A stretch of DNA of 64,000 nt from DATJZH01 sp052146815. Lineage in GTDB: Bacteria > Actinomycetota > Actinomycetes > Streptosporangiales > Streptosporangiaceae. The position numbers and the translations under genes are program-made. This document shows positions 53,387 to 61,481 of the stretch, piece by piece. Position 1 is the first letter of the stretch; each line of letters opens with the position of its first letter. A model generated the notes under the pieces. The model had not been told where the DNA came from, did not search any database, and worked only from the letters and a program-made list of their open reading frames with translations. The stretch covers positions 1-64,000 of the forward strand of contig JBKQMG010000191.1 of NCBI GenBank assembly GCA_052146815.1, read 5' to 3'.

Positions 53387-55018
53387 TCAGCCCATATGCG
53401 GATAACGGTAGTCGGTCGGCGGCACGAGAAGCTCCTTGATCGCCCGGGCGTTGACCCAGCGGATCAGGTTGAAGATCGAGCCCGCCTTGTCGTTGGTGCC
53501 GCTGGCCCGGGCGCCGCCGAAGGGCTGCTGGCCGACGACCGCCCCGGTGGACTTGTCGTTGATGTAGAAGTTCCCCGCCGAGAACCGCAGCGTCTCGGTG
53601 GCCGCGGCGATGGCCGCCCGGTCCTGGGCGATGATCGACCCGGTGAGCGCATAGGGGGCGATGTCGGCCGCCTGAGCGACGACGGCGTCGTACTGGCTGT
53701 CGTCGAACACGTGCACGCCGAGGATCGGGCCGAAGTACTCGGTCGTAAATAGCTCGTCGGTCGGATCGGAACTCTCCAGCACGGTCGGCCGGACAAAGTA
53801 GCCCTCGGAATCATCGACCGTTCCGCCCGCCAGGACGCTGACGGCCGGACGGGACCTGGCCCGCTCGATCACCTCTTGGTGGGTCGCGAAAGCGGGGCGG
53901 TCGATGACAGCGCCCATGAACGTGGACAGATCACTAGCCACATCGCCCATGGTCATCGACTCGACGGCGCCGATGAAGTCGTCCCGAACCCGGTCCCAGA
54001 CGCTGCGCGGCACGTAGGCGCGCGAGGACGCCGAGCACTTCTGGCCCTGGTACTCGAACGACCCGCGCAGCAGCGCGGTGGCCAGCACCTGCGGATCTGC
54101 GGACGGGTGGGCGATCACGAAATCCTTGCCGCCCGTCTCCCCGACCAGCCGCGGGTAGCCCCGGTACCGGGAGATGTTCTCCCCGACGGTCCGCCACAGG
54201 TGCTGGAACGTGCCGGTCGAGCCGGTGAAGTGGATGCCGGCCAGGTCCGGGTGCGGCAGCGCGACCCGCGACACCGGCTGGCCGCCGCCGGTCACCATGT
54301 TGATCACGCCGGGCGGCAGGCCGGCGGCCTCGAGTACGCGCATCAGGTAGTGCGCGGACAGCTGCTGGGTCTGCGACGGCTTCCACACCACGACGTTGCC
54401 GAGCAGCGCGGGCGCCGTCGGCAGGTTCCCGGCGATGGAGGTGAAGTTGAACGGCGTGATCGCCAGCACGAAGCCTTCGAGCGGCCGGTACTCCAGCCGG
54501 TTCCACGAGCCCGGCGACGACACCGGCTGCTCGGCGAGCAGCCGGCGGGCGTAGTGCACGTTGTAGCGCCAGAAGTCGATCAGCTCGCAGGCGGCGTCGA
54601 TCTCGGCCTGATAGACCGACTTGGACTGGCCGAGGATGGTCGCCGCGTTGATGGTCGGCCGCCACGGCCCGGCCAGCAGGTCGGCCGCCTTGAGGAAGAT
54701 GGCGGCGCGGTCGTCGAAGGACAGCGCCCGCCAGGCCGGGGCCGCCCGGTTGGCGGCCTCGATCGCTGCCGCCACATCCTCGTCGGTGGCGCTGCCGAGC
54801 TGTCCCAGCACGTGCCGGTGGTGATGCGGCTGGACGATATCGACGCGCTCGCCGCTGCCTAGCCGCTGCTGGCCGCCGATCGTAAGGGTGAGCTCCGCCC
54901 GCTCCCCGGCCAGTTCCTTGATCTTGGCCTCGAGCGCGGCGCGTTCCTGGCTTCCCGGCGCGTACGTCCTGATCGGCTCATTCCCCGGAAAAGGAACGTT
55001 GGTCACACCATCCATCAA
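53387..55018 (-). CDS. pruA: 1-pyrroline-5-carboxylate (glutamate-semialdehyde) dehydrogenase
   Basis: 543 residues. Aldehyde-dehydrogenase superfamily: NAD site FTGSTGTFQHLW, catalytic Glu in LVGETGGKDFV, catalytic Cys in YQGQKCSASSRAYVP, and C-terminal NFYINDKSTGAVVGQQPFGGARASGTNDK, as two segments typical of PruA/RocA. Oxidises P5C to glutamate; the glutamate dehydrogenase 5 kb away could process the product. Proline dehydrogenase is not in the window. Start is MMDGV; the second Met could also serve. Confidence 0.94.
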   Translation of the reverse strand: MMDGVTNVPFPGNEPIRTYAPGSQERAALEAKIKELAGERAELTLTIGGQQRLGSGERVDIVQPHHHRHVLGQLGSATDEDVAAAIEAANRAAPAWRALSFDDRAAIFLKAADLLAGPWRPTINAATILGQSKSVYQAEIDAACELIDFWRYNVHYARRLLAEQPVSSPGSWNRLEYRPLEGFVLAITPFNFTSIAGNLPTAPALLGNVVVWKPSQTQQLSAHYLMRVLEAAGLPPGVINMVTGGGQPVSRVALPHPDLAGIHFTGSTGTFQHLWRTVGENISRYRGYPRLVGETGGKDFVIAHPSADPQVLATALLRGSFEYQGQKCSASSRAYVPRSVWDRVRDDFIGAVESMTMGDVASDLSTFMGAVIDRPAFATHQEVIERARSRPAVSVLAGGTVDDSEGYFVRPTVLESSDPTDELFTTEYFGPILGVHVFDDSQYDAVVAQAADIAPYALTGSIIAQDRAAIAAATETLRFSAGNFYINDKSTGAVVGQQPFGGARASGTNDKAGSIFNLIRWVNARAIKELLVPPTDYRYPHMG

Positions 55019-55115
55019 GGCACTCCCTGCAATAACCTGGCATATCTATGGCGGGCAGCCCTCATCGTATGCACCGGTCGCAGCCACCGGCGCCCGGCAC
55101 CATCCGGCCGCCTCG

Positions 55116-55613
55116 CTAGAGGTATTCCTGCAGCTCCAGTTCCTGGGTGGCGTACCACATCAGGTCGTAGCCTTCGGCTCCGTCCACGGTGAACTGGGCG
55201 TCGTCGTCGCCGCCATCGGCGGCAGGCAGCGCCGCCACCGCGGCGGCGACGTCAGCCGCTGCCAGCGGATCATCGATATGACCGGACATCACGTCACGCA
55301 ACGTGACAGCCGCCTTGATCTCGACCGCCGCCGGCTGGTCGAACCCCGCGACGTTGACGATCTTGTCGTCGGGCACCTCGGCGGCCAGCACCACCCGGCG
55401 GCGCGGCGCGGCCGGATCAGCGAGCAGCAGCCGCAAGGAGGCCCGGGCTGCCTGCATGAGGGCCACGTACTCGAGCTCCTCGATATCCCCGCTCGAATAC
55501 CACTCGCGCAGCGCAGGGGTCACGGCGAAGCCGCGCAGGGGCGGCGGACCGAAGGTGAAATCCCGCAGCACCCCGGCCAAGGCCGGCAGCGTGCTCGGCA
55601 GATAGACGCGCAT
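55116..55613 (-). CDS. DUF6912 family protein
   Basis: 165 residues. Starts MRVYLPSTLPALAGVLRDF and continues with EWYSSGDIEELEYVALMQAARASLRLL, then RRRVVLAAEVPDDKIV. This arrangement matches an uncharacterised actinobacterial family I know as DUF6912. No catalytic motif visible; probably cytoplasmic. It sits alone between pruA and the Vsr gene. Confidence 0.8.
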   Translation of the reverse strand: MRVYLPSTLPALAGVLRDFTFGPPPLRGFAVTPALREWYSSGDIEELEYVALMQAARASLRLLLADPAAPRRRVVLAAEVPDDKIVNVAGFDQPAAVEIKAAVTLRDVMSGHIDDPLAAADVAAAVAALPAADGGDDDAQFTVDGAEGYDLMWYATQELELQEYL

Positions 55614-55685
55614 AGAGCTCCCCGCAACAGCAGAGGGTGGCCACGAGTGTGACAGCCCCGCCGCCGGGCGGCGGGGAAATCGCAG

Positions 55686-56312
55686 CTAGTGGTCGCGGTT
55701 TAGTTGTGCTTCGACGATCGGCGCGGTGGACGGGACGGCGGCCGGCGGAGCGGACAGGACCGAGGCCGAGCCGACGGACGGGACAGGAGCCGGCACCGCG
55801 GCCGGGACAGCAGCCGGCGGAGCGGACAGCGCAGCGGCCGGCGGAGCGGACAGCGCAGCGGCCGGATCGACCGCGATCCCCGCCTGGGCGCGCGACCGGA
55901 CGAGCGCGTCGGTCACCGCCGTCACTGCGGCCTCCACGCTCTCGTGCTCCCAGATCCGGACGACCTGCCAGCCCGCCGCCGCCAGAGCGGCATCGGCGGC
56001 CCGGTCGCGCTCCACGTTCCGTTTCAGCTTGGGCTGCCAGTACCAGGTATTGGAGGCCGGCTGCGTGCCGTGCTCAGGGCAGGCGTGCCAGAAACAGCCG
56101 TCCACAAATACCGCGACCCGGCGCGCGGTGAACGCGATATCCGGACGGACCCTGGCACCGGGCGCGAGATCCAGCCGGTAGTCCTTGCGGTATCGGTAGC
56201 CTCTGCCGTGCAGAGCCCGCCGCAGCGCCATTTCCGGCCCGGTGTCCGCCCGCCGGTTGGCCCGCATATTGGCCGAGCGGCCAGCGCTGGAGGACTTCGG
56301 ATAATCGGCCAC
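55686..56312 (-). CDS. vsr: Very-short-patch-repair (Vsr) endonuclease with repeat-built tail
   Basis: Start chosen at GTG 56310-56312 because the family N-terminus (YPKSSSAGRSANMRANRRADTGPE) begins there; ATG 56265-56267 would cut it. 208 residues. Core: ALRRALHGRGYRYRKDYRL, RPDIAFTARRVAVFVDGCFWHACPEHG, NVERDRAADAALAAAGWQVVRIWEHE. The His, Asp and Cys/His zinc-site residues are kept. Vsr nicks T:G mismatches from deaminated 5-methylcytosine. The last 55 residues are Ala/Pro repeats from a 24-bp tandem duplication and are not part of the fold. No cytosine methyltransferase gene lies in the window. Confidence 0.85.
   Translation of the reverse strand: MADYPKSSSAGRSANMRANRRADTGPEMALRRALHGRGYRYRKDYRLDLAPGARVRPDIAFTARRVAVFVDGCFWHACPEHGTQPASNTWYWQPKLKRNVERDRAADAALAAAGWQVVRIWEHESVEAAVTAVTDALVRSRAQAGIAVDPAAALSAPPAAALSAPPAAVPAAVPAPVPSVGSASVLSAPPAAVPSTAPIVEAQLNRDH
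55813..55860. repeat. 24-bp tandem repeat within the Vsr tail
   Basis: Two identical 24-bp units (55813-55836, 55837-55860), each carrying GCCGGCGGAGCGGACAG, with a shorter copy at 55741-55757. They encode the repeated AALSAPPA motif in the C-terminal tail. Confidence 0.85.
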
Positions 56313-56474
56313 GGCGTCCAAGGCTAGGCCGACCGCGGCCGCTGAAGCTAGGCCGGGCAACGCATTGACGAAGACGCTGCCCACGGGGTTCCGAGCGACG
56401 ACAGCGACTGCGTCCCGGACCACACCCGCCACGACGGCGCGGTCAGCGGTTGCTGGTATGCCTGGCACGCACTG

Positions 56475-57245
56475 CTACCCGGACTGCCCGGCCTCGAGCG
56501 GGATGCCCAGTAGCTCGGAGAGGCGCCGCACGGTCGCCTGCGACTCCTGGTGGTGCACCGCGACGAGACCAGCTGCCTGCGCCGCGGTCACGTTGGCCTC
56601 GATGTCGTCGATGAACACGCATTCGGCCGGATCGAGCCCCAGCAGTTCGGCGGTGTGCCGGAAGATCCGTTCTTCTGGCTTGCGCATGCCGATTTCGCAG
56701 GAGATCACGACCGCGTCGAAGAGCTCAGCGAAAAGGTGCCGCGGGTAGAAGCCCCGTCCCCACGAGTTCGACAGCAGGGCGGTGCGCAGCCCCGCGGCGC
56801 GCAGGACCCGCACCAGGTCATGCATCACCGTGTCAAGGACCGTTGCGGCGAACATCCGGTTCAGCAGCCCGGCAGGCTCCACCTGCCCGCCGTCGAGCCG
56901 GACCAGTCGTTCCGCCAGGGCTTGCTCGAACTCCTCGTCGTCGCACTCGCCGCGCTCCAGCGCGTGCACGGGGCTCTGCTCGCCCGGCGCGCCGTAGGCC
57001 TGCTGGGTCCAGGCCCGCATGACGGCGATGTAGCTGGACGGGTCAATGCCGTCCGCCTTCAGCCAGGCGTTGACGGTGTCGAGGATGGGGTTGGTCATCA
57101 CCCCGCCCCAGTCGATGATCACCCCGCGCACCTGGGGGCGGGCGACCGGGACCTGATCAGCGACTCGTGCGGCGTGCTCGGGCTTTGCCCCTGGATCAGC
57201 GTGATCAGGGCGGGCGCTGGTCTCGATCGTGGTGCTGTCTGACAC
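56475..57245 (-). CDS. HAD-IA family hydrolase
   Basis: 256 residues. Motif I in RGVIIDWGGVMTNP, motif II in TALLSNSWGRG, motif III Lys in MRKPEERIFRHTAELLG, motif IV in CVFIDDIEANVTAAQAAG. A polar 40-residue N-terminal extension precedes motif I. Similar to epoxide-hydrolase/GHMP-type HAD proteins with the IDWGGV signature; substrate unknown. Upstream DNA is the broken DUF222 gene. Confidence 0.9.
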   Translation of the reverse strand: MSDSTTIETSARPDHADPGAKPEHAARVADQVPVARPQVRGVIIDWGGVMTNPILDTVNAWLKADGIDPSSYIAVMRAWTQQAYGAPGEQSPVHALERGECDDEEFEQALAERLVRLDGGQVEPAGLLNRMFAATVLDTVMHDLVRVLRAAGLRTALLSNSWGRGFYPRHLFAELFDAVVISCEIGMRKPEERIFRHTAELLGLDPAECVFIDDIEANVTAAQAAGLVAVHHQESQATVRRLSELLGIPLEAGQSG

Positions 57246-57339
57246 GTTTTCGATGGTAAATGACCCAGCGCCGCGCGCACTATGCCGCGAGACCGGGGCC
57301 TGGAATGTTCACCCAGGTTTTCCGGCAACGCTGCCAGCC

Positions 57340-57930
57340 CGCGACCCGCAGCGCCGCCAGCGTCAGGCCCAGGCCCTACGGCCCGAGTGCACAGGCCCAG
57401 GCGACGCAGCCGGGCTGACCTGGCCTGCAGGGCCAAGGGGGACCATCAACCTCACGATGCCGTTCGCGGCATGGCTTGGGCTGAGCGACACTCCCGGTCA
57501 AGCGGCCGGTCACGGCGCCCTGTCAGCGCACACCTGCCGAGAGCTAGCCGCGAATATGGCCCGGTGGCCGACGGGGCGGTGGAGCCTCACCTTGACCAAT
57601 CCCGACGGCGCGGCGATCGCGCACGCTACATCGCGAGAAGGCCCAGGCGACTTGAGCCCACCGGGCCGCGTAGCGGGCTCAGCGAGCCAGGGCGCCGCAG
57701 ACTGCGCGAACTCAGACTGCGCGAGCTCGCCGCCCCGCACCGGGCCGAGTAGCAGGTCGAACCAGCCGGATTGCGCGACCGGCCCGGACGCAAGATCGCT
57801 GCCGCCAGGTGCGCTGAAATGGCTGCGCTCCCTGTCGCTCTACGACCTGGGAAGCGGAGCTTGCCGTCACCGCCGAGAAAGCTCCGGCTACCGGCCGAGC
57901 AAATCTGGGTAACGGTGGTGCGAGCAATGG
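57340..57930 (+). pseudogene. DUF222/HNH (13E12-type) gene, N-terminal part
   Basis: An open frame encodes PRGTINLTMPFAAWLGLSDT, PGQAAGHGALSAHTCRELAA, WSLTLTNPDGAAIAHATSRE and, later, CRHRRESSGYRPS. These are consecutive blocks of the 13E12-type DUF222-HNH family. The start of the protein is missing, and after GYRPS the frame stops at 57910-57912 where the HNH region should begin. The bases to about 57930 still resemble a decayed continuation. The matching C-terminus is at 58785-58931, with VapBC between them. Confidence 0.75.
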
Positions 57931-57942
57931 CGTGACTGGCTG

Positions 57943-58380
57943 TCAGCCCTCGGCCGACGCCGGCTGAGGGCGCACCACGGTGATATCCGTCGCGGCGAAG
58001 TCCTCTCCGGTGCATAGCACCGGGTGCCCGGTCCGCTCGGCCAGCGCGTAAGTGAAGCAGTCGCCGAAATTGAGCCCCGCCGGATGGCGCCCCTTGCCGT
58101 ATCGCCGCCAGCCGCTCATCGCACGGGCGGCCAGGTCCGCATCGACGGACACGATGTCGATCTTTGCGTCACGAAGGAGCCGGTCGACAACGTCCTGCCC
58201 GGCAGGCCACAGCCGAGCTTCGATGACGATGCCCAGCTCGATCCGGATGGCGGCCGGCATCAGCCGGGCGACGGCATTCTCGAGGTGTACCGTAAGCTCC
58301 TCGCTTCCCGGCTCGCCGAGGATGATCGCCACGGCCGCCGACGTATCGACGACAAAGCTCCTGCGCGCCGACCCCGTCAA
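57943..58380 (-). CDS. vapC: VapC-type PIN-domain toxin
   Basis: 145 residues from TTG 58378-58380, which overlaps the vapB stop (TTGA). PIN-domain acidic residues are visible: Asp12 (VVDTSAAVAI), Glu48 (RIELGIVIE), Asp107 (NFGDCFTYALA) and Asp127 (CTGEDFAATDI). VapC toxins are Mg-dependent ribonucleases held inactive by VapB. Probably VapC28/30-like, judging from GKGRHPAGLNFGDC. Lies within the gap of the split HNH gene. Confidence 0.92.
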   Translation of the reverse strand: MTGSARRSFVVDTSAAVAIILGEPGSEELTVHLENAVARLMPAAIRIELGIVIEARLWPAGQDVVDRLLRDAKIDIVSVDADLAARAMSGWRRYGKGRHPAGLNFGDCFTYALAERTGHPVLCTGEDFAATDITVVRPQPASAEG

Positions 58381-58628
58381 CGCGGCAGGCCAGCATCGTC
58401 GTAACCGATGATTTCCTCCGGCCTCCTGTCGTCGGCCACCCGCAGGGCCGCTACGTCGGCCGCCAGGCGCTTGAGCCGCGTTCTCATGCTGGCCGCGTGC
58501 CTAGCGTGCTCACGGTCGAGCCGCTCCCTGAGCGCGGTCTCAACGGCCTTGGTCAACGTCTCACCCGTCTCGGCAGCCAGCTCCCTGGCGAGCCGGTCCG
58601 CCTCGTCACTCTTGATACTCAAGGCCAT
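58377..58628 (-). CDS. vapB: VapB-type antitoxin
   Basis: 83 residues from ATG 58626-58628. MALSIKSDEADRLARELAAETGETLTKAVETAL is typical of the PSK/Rv0623-like antitoxin family, with the toxin-binding C-terminus DDRRPEEIIGYDDAGLPR. Overlaps vapC by 4 bases. An ATG 12 codons earlier is in the promoter region and unlikely. Confidence 0.9.
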   Translation of the reverse strand: MALSIKSDEADRLARELAAETGETLTKAVETALRERLDREHARHAASMRTRLKRLAADVAALRVADDRRPEEIIGYDDAGLPR

Positions 58629-58631
58629 GGA

Positions 58632-58659
58632 AGAAGTATATATCAAATAGCAGACTTCT
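58632..58659 (-). promoter_or_regulatory. Candidate autoregulatory operator of vapBC
   Basis: Inverted repeat AGAAGT (58632-58637) and ACTTCT (58654-58659), flanking an AT-rich TATATA/TATTTGAT stretch, a few bases before the vapB ATG. It is one of the most AT-rich spots in the window and fits autoregulation by the VapBC complex. Confidence 0.55.
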
Positions 58660-58784
58660 ACCATAAGACGGGGCTCACGGTCCGGGTGGCCGCAGCGGCG
58701 CGCCCTTTCGCTATGGCGGCGGCCATGCCGCGGGCTTCCAGGCGAAGCGGTGTATCGGAAGGCCCGGCTCAGACTGGTAACTCA

Positions 58785-58931
58785 CGCTGCAGGCACACTC
58801 CCCTATGTCGTCACCACCAGGCTAAGCAGGCTCCCGGCGGGAACCTCCGGCAGCCGGAACCAGGAATTCTCATCTGGACACTGCCGCATGGCCGCAGTGA
58901 GTACACCGAGCCCTACCGCTACCCAGCCTGA
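58785..58931 (+). pseudogene. DUF222/HNH (13E12-type) gene, C-terminal part
   Basis: Encodes RCRHTPLCRHHQAKQAPGG then QPEPGILIWTLPHGRSEYTE and YRYPA before TGA 58929-58931. This is the end of the HNH domain and the family C-terminus. The central HNH core (about 50 residues) between this and the fragment ending near 57930 is absent. Confidence 0.75.
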
Positions 58932-59120
58932 AAGAACACCGGCTCGCATGCCGCGTTCGGCAAGTTCACTGGCACGAGTTCACATGTGCCGTGCTACGGC
59001 TCCACTGCCAAGAAGGTGTGCCTGCCAGGTGAATGACCCAGGTAGCGATCTCATCTCCAGCTCACCAGTCCGCCCCGCCCGCGTGCCCGCCATGGCCTGG
59101 TCGCTGGCAGAATCTCTGCC

Positions 59121-59891
59121 ATGCAACATGTAGCTGTCATCACCGGAGCAAGTAGCGGAATCGGAGCGGCTACCGCCGTCCGGCTGGCCGAGGCGGGCTA
59201 TCACGTCGTGCTCGCGGCCCGCCGCACCGACCGGCTCAAGGCACTGGCCGAGCGCATTCGCGACACCGGCGGCGAGGCGGAGCCGCGCCAGTTGGACGTG
59301 ACGAATCGCGACGAGGTCAAGGCCCTGGCTGACTCGCTGGAGCGATGCGATGTCGTGGTCAGCAACGCCGGCGGTGCGATCGGCACCGAGCCCGTCGCCG
59401 ATAGCTCGGCGGACGACTGGCGGGCGATGTTCGAAGTCAACGTCATCGGCACGCTCAACGTCGTCCAGGCGCTGCTGCCCAAGCTGATCGCGAGCGGCGC
59501 CGGGACAGTCGTGGTGATGGGCTCGACGGCCGGGCTGGTGGCCTACGAGGGCGGCGGCGGGTACGTCGCGGCCAAGCACGCGGAGCACTCGATTGCCGCC
59601 ACCCTGCGGCTGGAACTCTTTGACCAGCCGGTCCGGGTCATCGAGCTGGCCCCGGGCATGGTGAAGACCGACGAGTTCTCGCTCAACCGGTATCACGGAG
59701 ATGCGGACAAGGCGGCTGCCGTCTACGCCGGAGTAGCTGAGCCCCTGACCGCCGACGACGTCGCCGACGCGGTCGCCTGGGCCGTGACTCGCCCCGCTCA
59801 CGTGAACGTCGATCTGATGGTGCTGCGGCCGCGGGCCCAGGCCGCTCAGCACAAGATGCACCGGGTACCGGGGTCGACCAGCAACTCCTAG
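59121..59891 (+). CDS. Short-chain dehydrogenase/reductase
   Basis: 256 residues. Classical SDR: TGASSGIG (8-15), NAG (82-84), Asn107, Ser135 (VMGSTAG), Tyr148 and Lys152 (YVAAKHA). Resembles YdfG-type NADP-dependent 3-hydroxy-acid dehydrogenases, but the substrate is open. No operon partner is present. A 189-base spacer separates it from the HNH remnant. Confidence 0.93.
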   Translation: MQHVAVITGASSGIGAATAVRLAEAGYHVVLAARRTDRLKALAERIRDTGGEAEPRQLDVTNRDEVKALADSLERCDVVVSNAGGAIGTEPVADSSADDWRAMFEVNVIGTLNVVQALLPKLIASGAGTVVVMGSTAGLVAYEGGGGYVAAKHAEHSIAATLRLELFDQPVRVIELAPGMVKTDEFSLNRYHGDADKAAAVYAGVAEPLTADDVADAVAWAVTRPAHVNVDLMVLRPRAQAAQHKMHRVPGSTSNS

Positions 59892-60025
59892 CCCTCAGTC
59901 AGCCATGAAGGAGCAGTAACTACTCCGGGTAGACCGCGGGAGCCCCCCGGGCAGACGCCGGGTAGGTGACTGTCACCAGTCGTCGGCCCGGGGTCTGATC
60001 AGGTCTTACTGTCCGGACTGAGATC

Positions 60026-60223
60026 TTACTGGCCTGACTGATCGGACTGACCCGACTGACCCTGGTCGAGCTGGTCGTCAAGCTTGGTGCCCGCGTCGCT
60101 GATTTCGCTGTCGAACTTGCCGCCGGTCTCCTTGTCAGCGGCCTGCTCAGCATCTCCGGTGAGATTCTTGACCTCGTTCGGGTCCTTGCTGGCAAGGTTC
60201 TCGGCGTCGTCGAGAAGACCCAT
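60026..60223 (-). CDS. MT0933-like antitoxin family protein
   Basis: 65 residues from ATG 60221-60223. MGLLDDAENLASKDPNEVKN and ADKETGGKFDSEISDAG match the small actinobacterial family annotated as MT0933-like antitoxins; the tail is Gln/Ser/Asp-rich. No toxin gene lies beside it, so an antitoxin role is doubtful here. Downstream of the SIS pseudogene. Confidence 0.75.
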   Translation of the reverse strand: MGLLDDAENLASKDPNEVKNLTGDAEQAADKETGGKFDSEISDAGTKLDDQLDQGQSGQSDQSGQ

Positions 60224-60345
60224 CAGTACTACCCCCAATACCTGGACTTCGGACAACTCCAGGCTACCGACGGCCTTAGGCCACCACAATGTCGCGCTAA
60301 GTCGGCGCAGTCTCGCGAGACGGCCGCGGCCTTCTTCTGGAGGCC

Positions 60346-61376
60346 TCAGCTCGTCTGCGTGACCTTGCTCAGGCCGCGGGGACTGTCGGGGTCCAGGCCA
60401 AGGCTCCTGGCCAGCGCCTCGGTCAGCAGCTGACCAGGCACGATCAGGCCGAAAGGCGCCAGCCACTCCGGCAGCTCGGGCCCTGGCAGCGCACGGGTGC
60501 AGACCTCGGCCAGGCGCTCGCCGCCGCCGATGCAGTAGGCGCGCGCGCGCCCCGGTGACCCGGCGAGCGAGGTCGACGGTGCCGGCCAGTGTGGGACCGG
60601 AATTGGCCGCTAGCACGATCGCCGGGGTGTCGGCGTCGACCACGGCGAACGGGCCGTGCAGCAGATCGGCGTAGGACAGGCCCATGGCGTGCAGGTAGCA
60701 CGCCTCCTTCAGCTTCAGCGCCAGCTCGAGCGCAGGCGAGTAGGCCAGGCCGCGGCCCGAGACCACGACGGCCTGCACGCCCGACAGTTCCGCCACGATT
60801 GGCTCTAGCTCCATCGGCTGGCTCAGCAGAGTCTCGATCGCGTCGGGGACGGCCTGCAGTTCGCCGGGATCCAGGCTGGCGCCGAGACCGATCGCTACCA
60901 CCGCCAGCGCGGCCAGCTGGGTGGTGAAGGTCTTGGTGGCCGGCACCGCCTGTTCTGCGCCGGCTGCAGTGACGTAGGCGACCTCCGCCGCCTGCGCCAG
61001 CGCGGAATCAGCCCCGTTCGTGATCGCGAGCGTGCGAGCGCCGGCAGTCACGGGCCCATTCCAGCGTCTCCACGATCTCCTCGGTCTTACCCGACTGAGA
61101 CAGCGCTACGGTCAGCACGCCCGACAGATCCAGCCTGCTGCGGTAGGTCGTGGCGATGGACGGCGCGGCCAGGGTGGCCAGCCGGCCCGCATGCGCCTGT
61201 ATCAGCTAGCTGCCGTACACCGCGGCGTTGTCAGAGGTGCCGCGCGCGACCAGCAGCACCTGGCGCGTGTCCGCGGCCAGGCGCGCCACCTCGCCGGCGC
61301 GAGGCAGCAGGTCGCCGATGGTGGGCCGCAGCGCGGCGGGCTGTTCGGCGATCTCCTGCCGCATATGCGTGGACAT
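60346..61376 (-). pseudogene. SIS-domain (NagB-II/GlmS-like) gene with three lesions
   Basis: ATG 61374-61376 starts MSTHMRQEIAEQPAALRPTI and LLVARGTSDNAAVYG, a GlmS-type SIS protein. An in-frame TAG occurs at 61206-61208. Translation after it continues in frame through TTYRSRLDLSGVLTVALSQS and GKTEEIVETLEWARDC, then needs a 1-base shift near 61041, then another near 60541-60553 in a GCGCGC run, before ending GLSKVTQTS and TGA at 60346-60348. The family is linked to nagA, so it probably once deaminated glucosamine-6-phosphate. Both frameshifts sit in GC-rich runs, so assembly error is possible, but the TAG is an independent lesion. Confidence 0.8.
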
Positions 61377-61481
61377 GCGCCCGTTGTCAGCTGCCACGCG
61401 CACCACTGCCTCCACTTGCTCGTCCTGGCCTGTTCGCCGATGACCGGCCTGCCCGCCTGACGGCTCCGCACGATCATGACA

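Noticed and set aside
57229..57912. Intact 227-codon gene upstream of vapC
   Set aside because: The frame contains DUF222 blocks but lacks the family start and the HNH end, so it is a remnant and not a complete gene.
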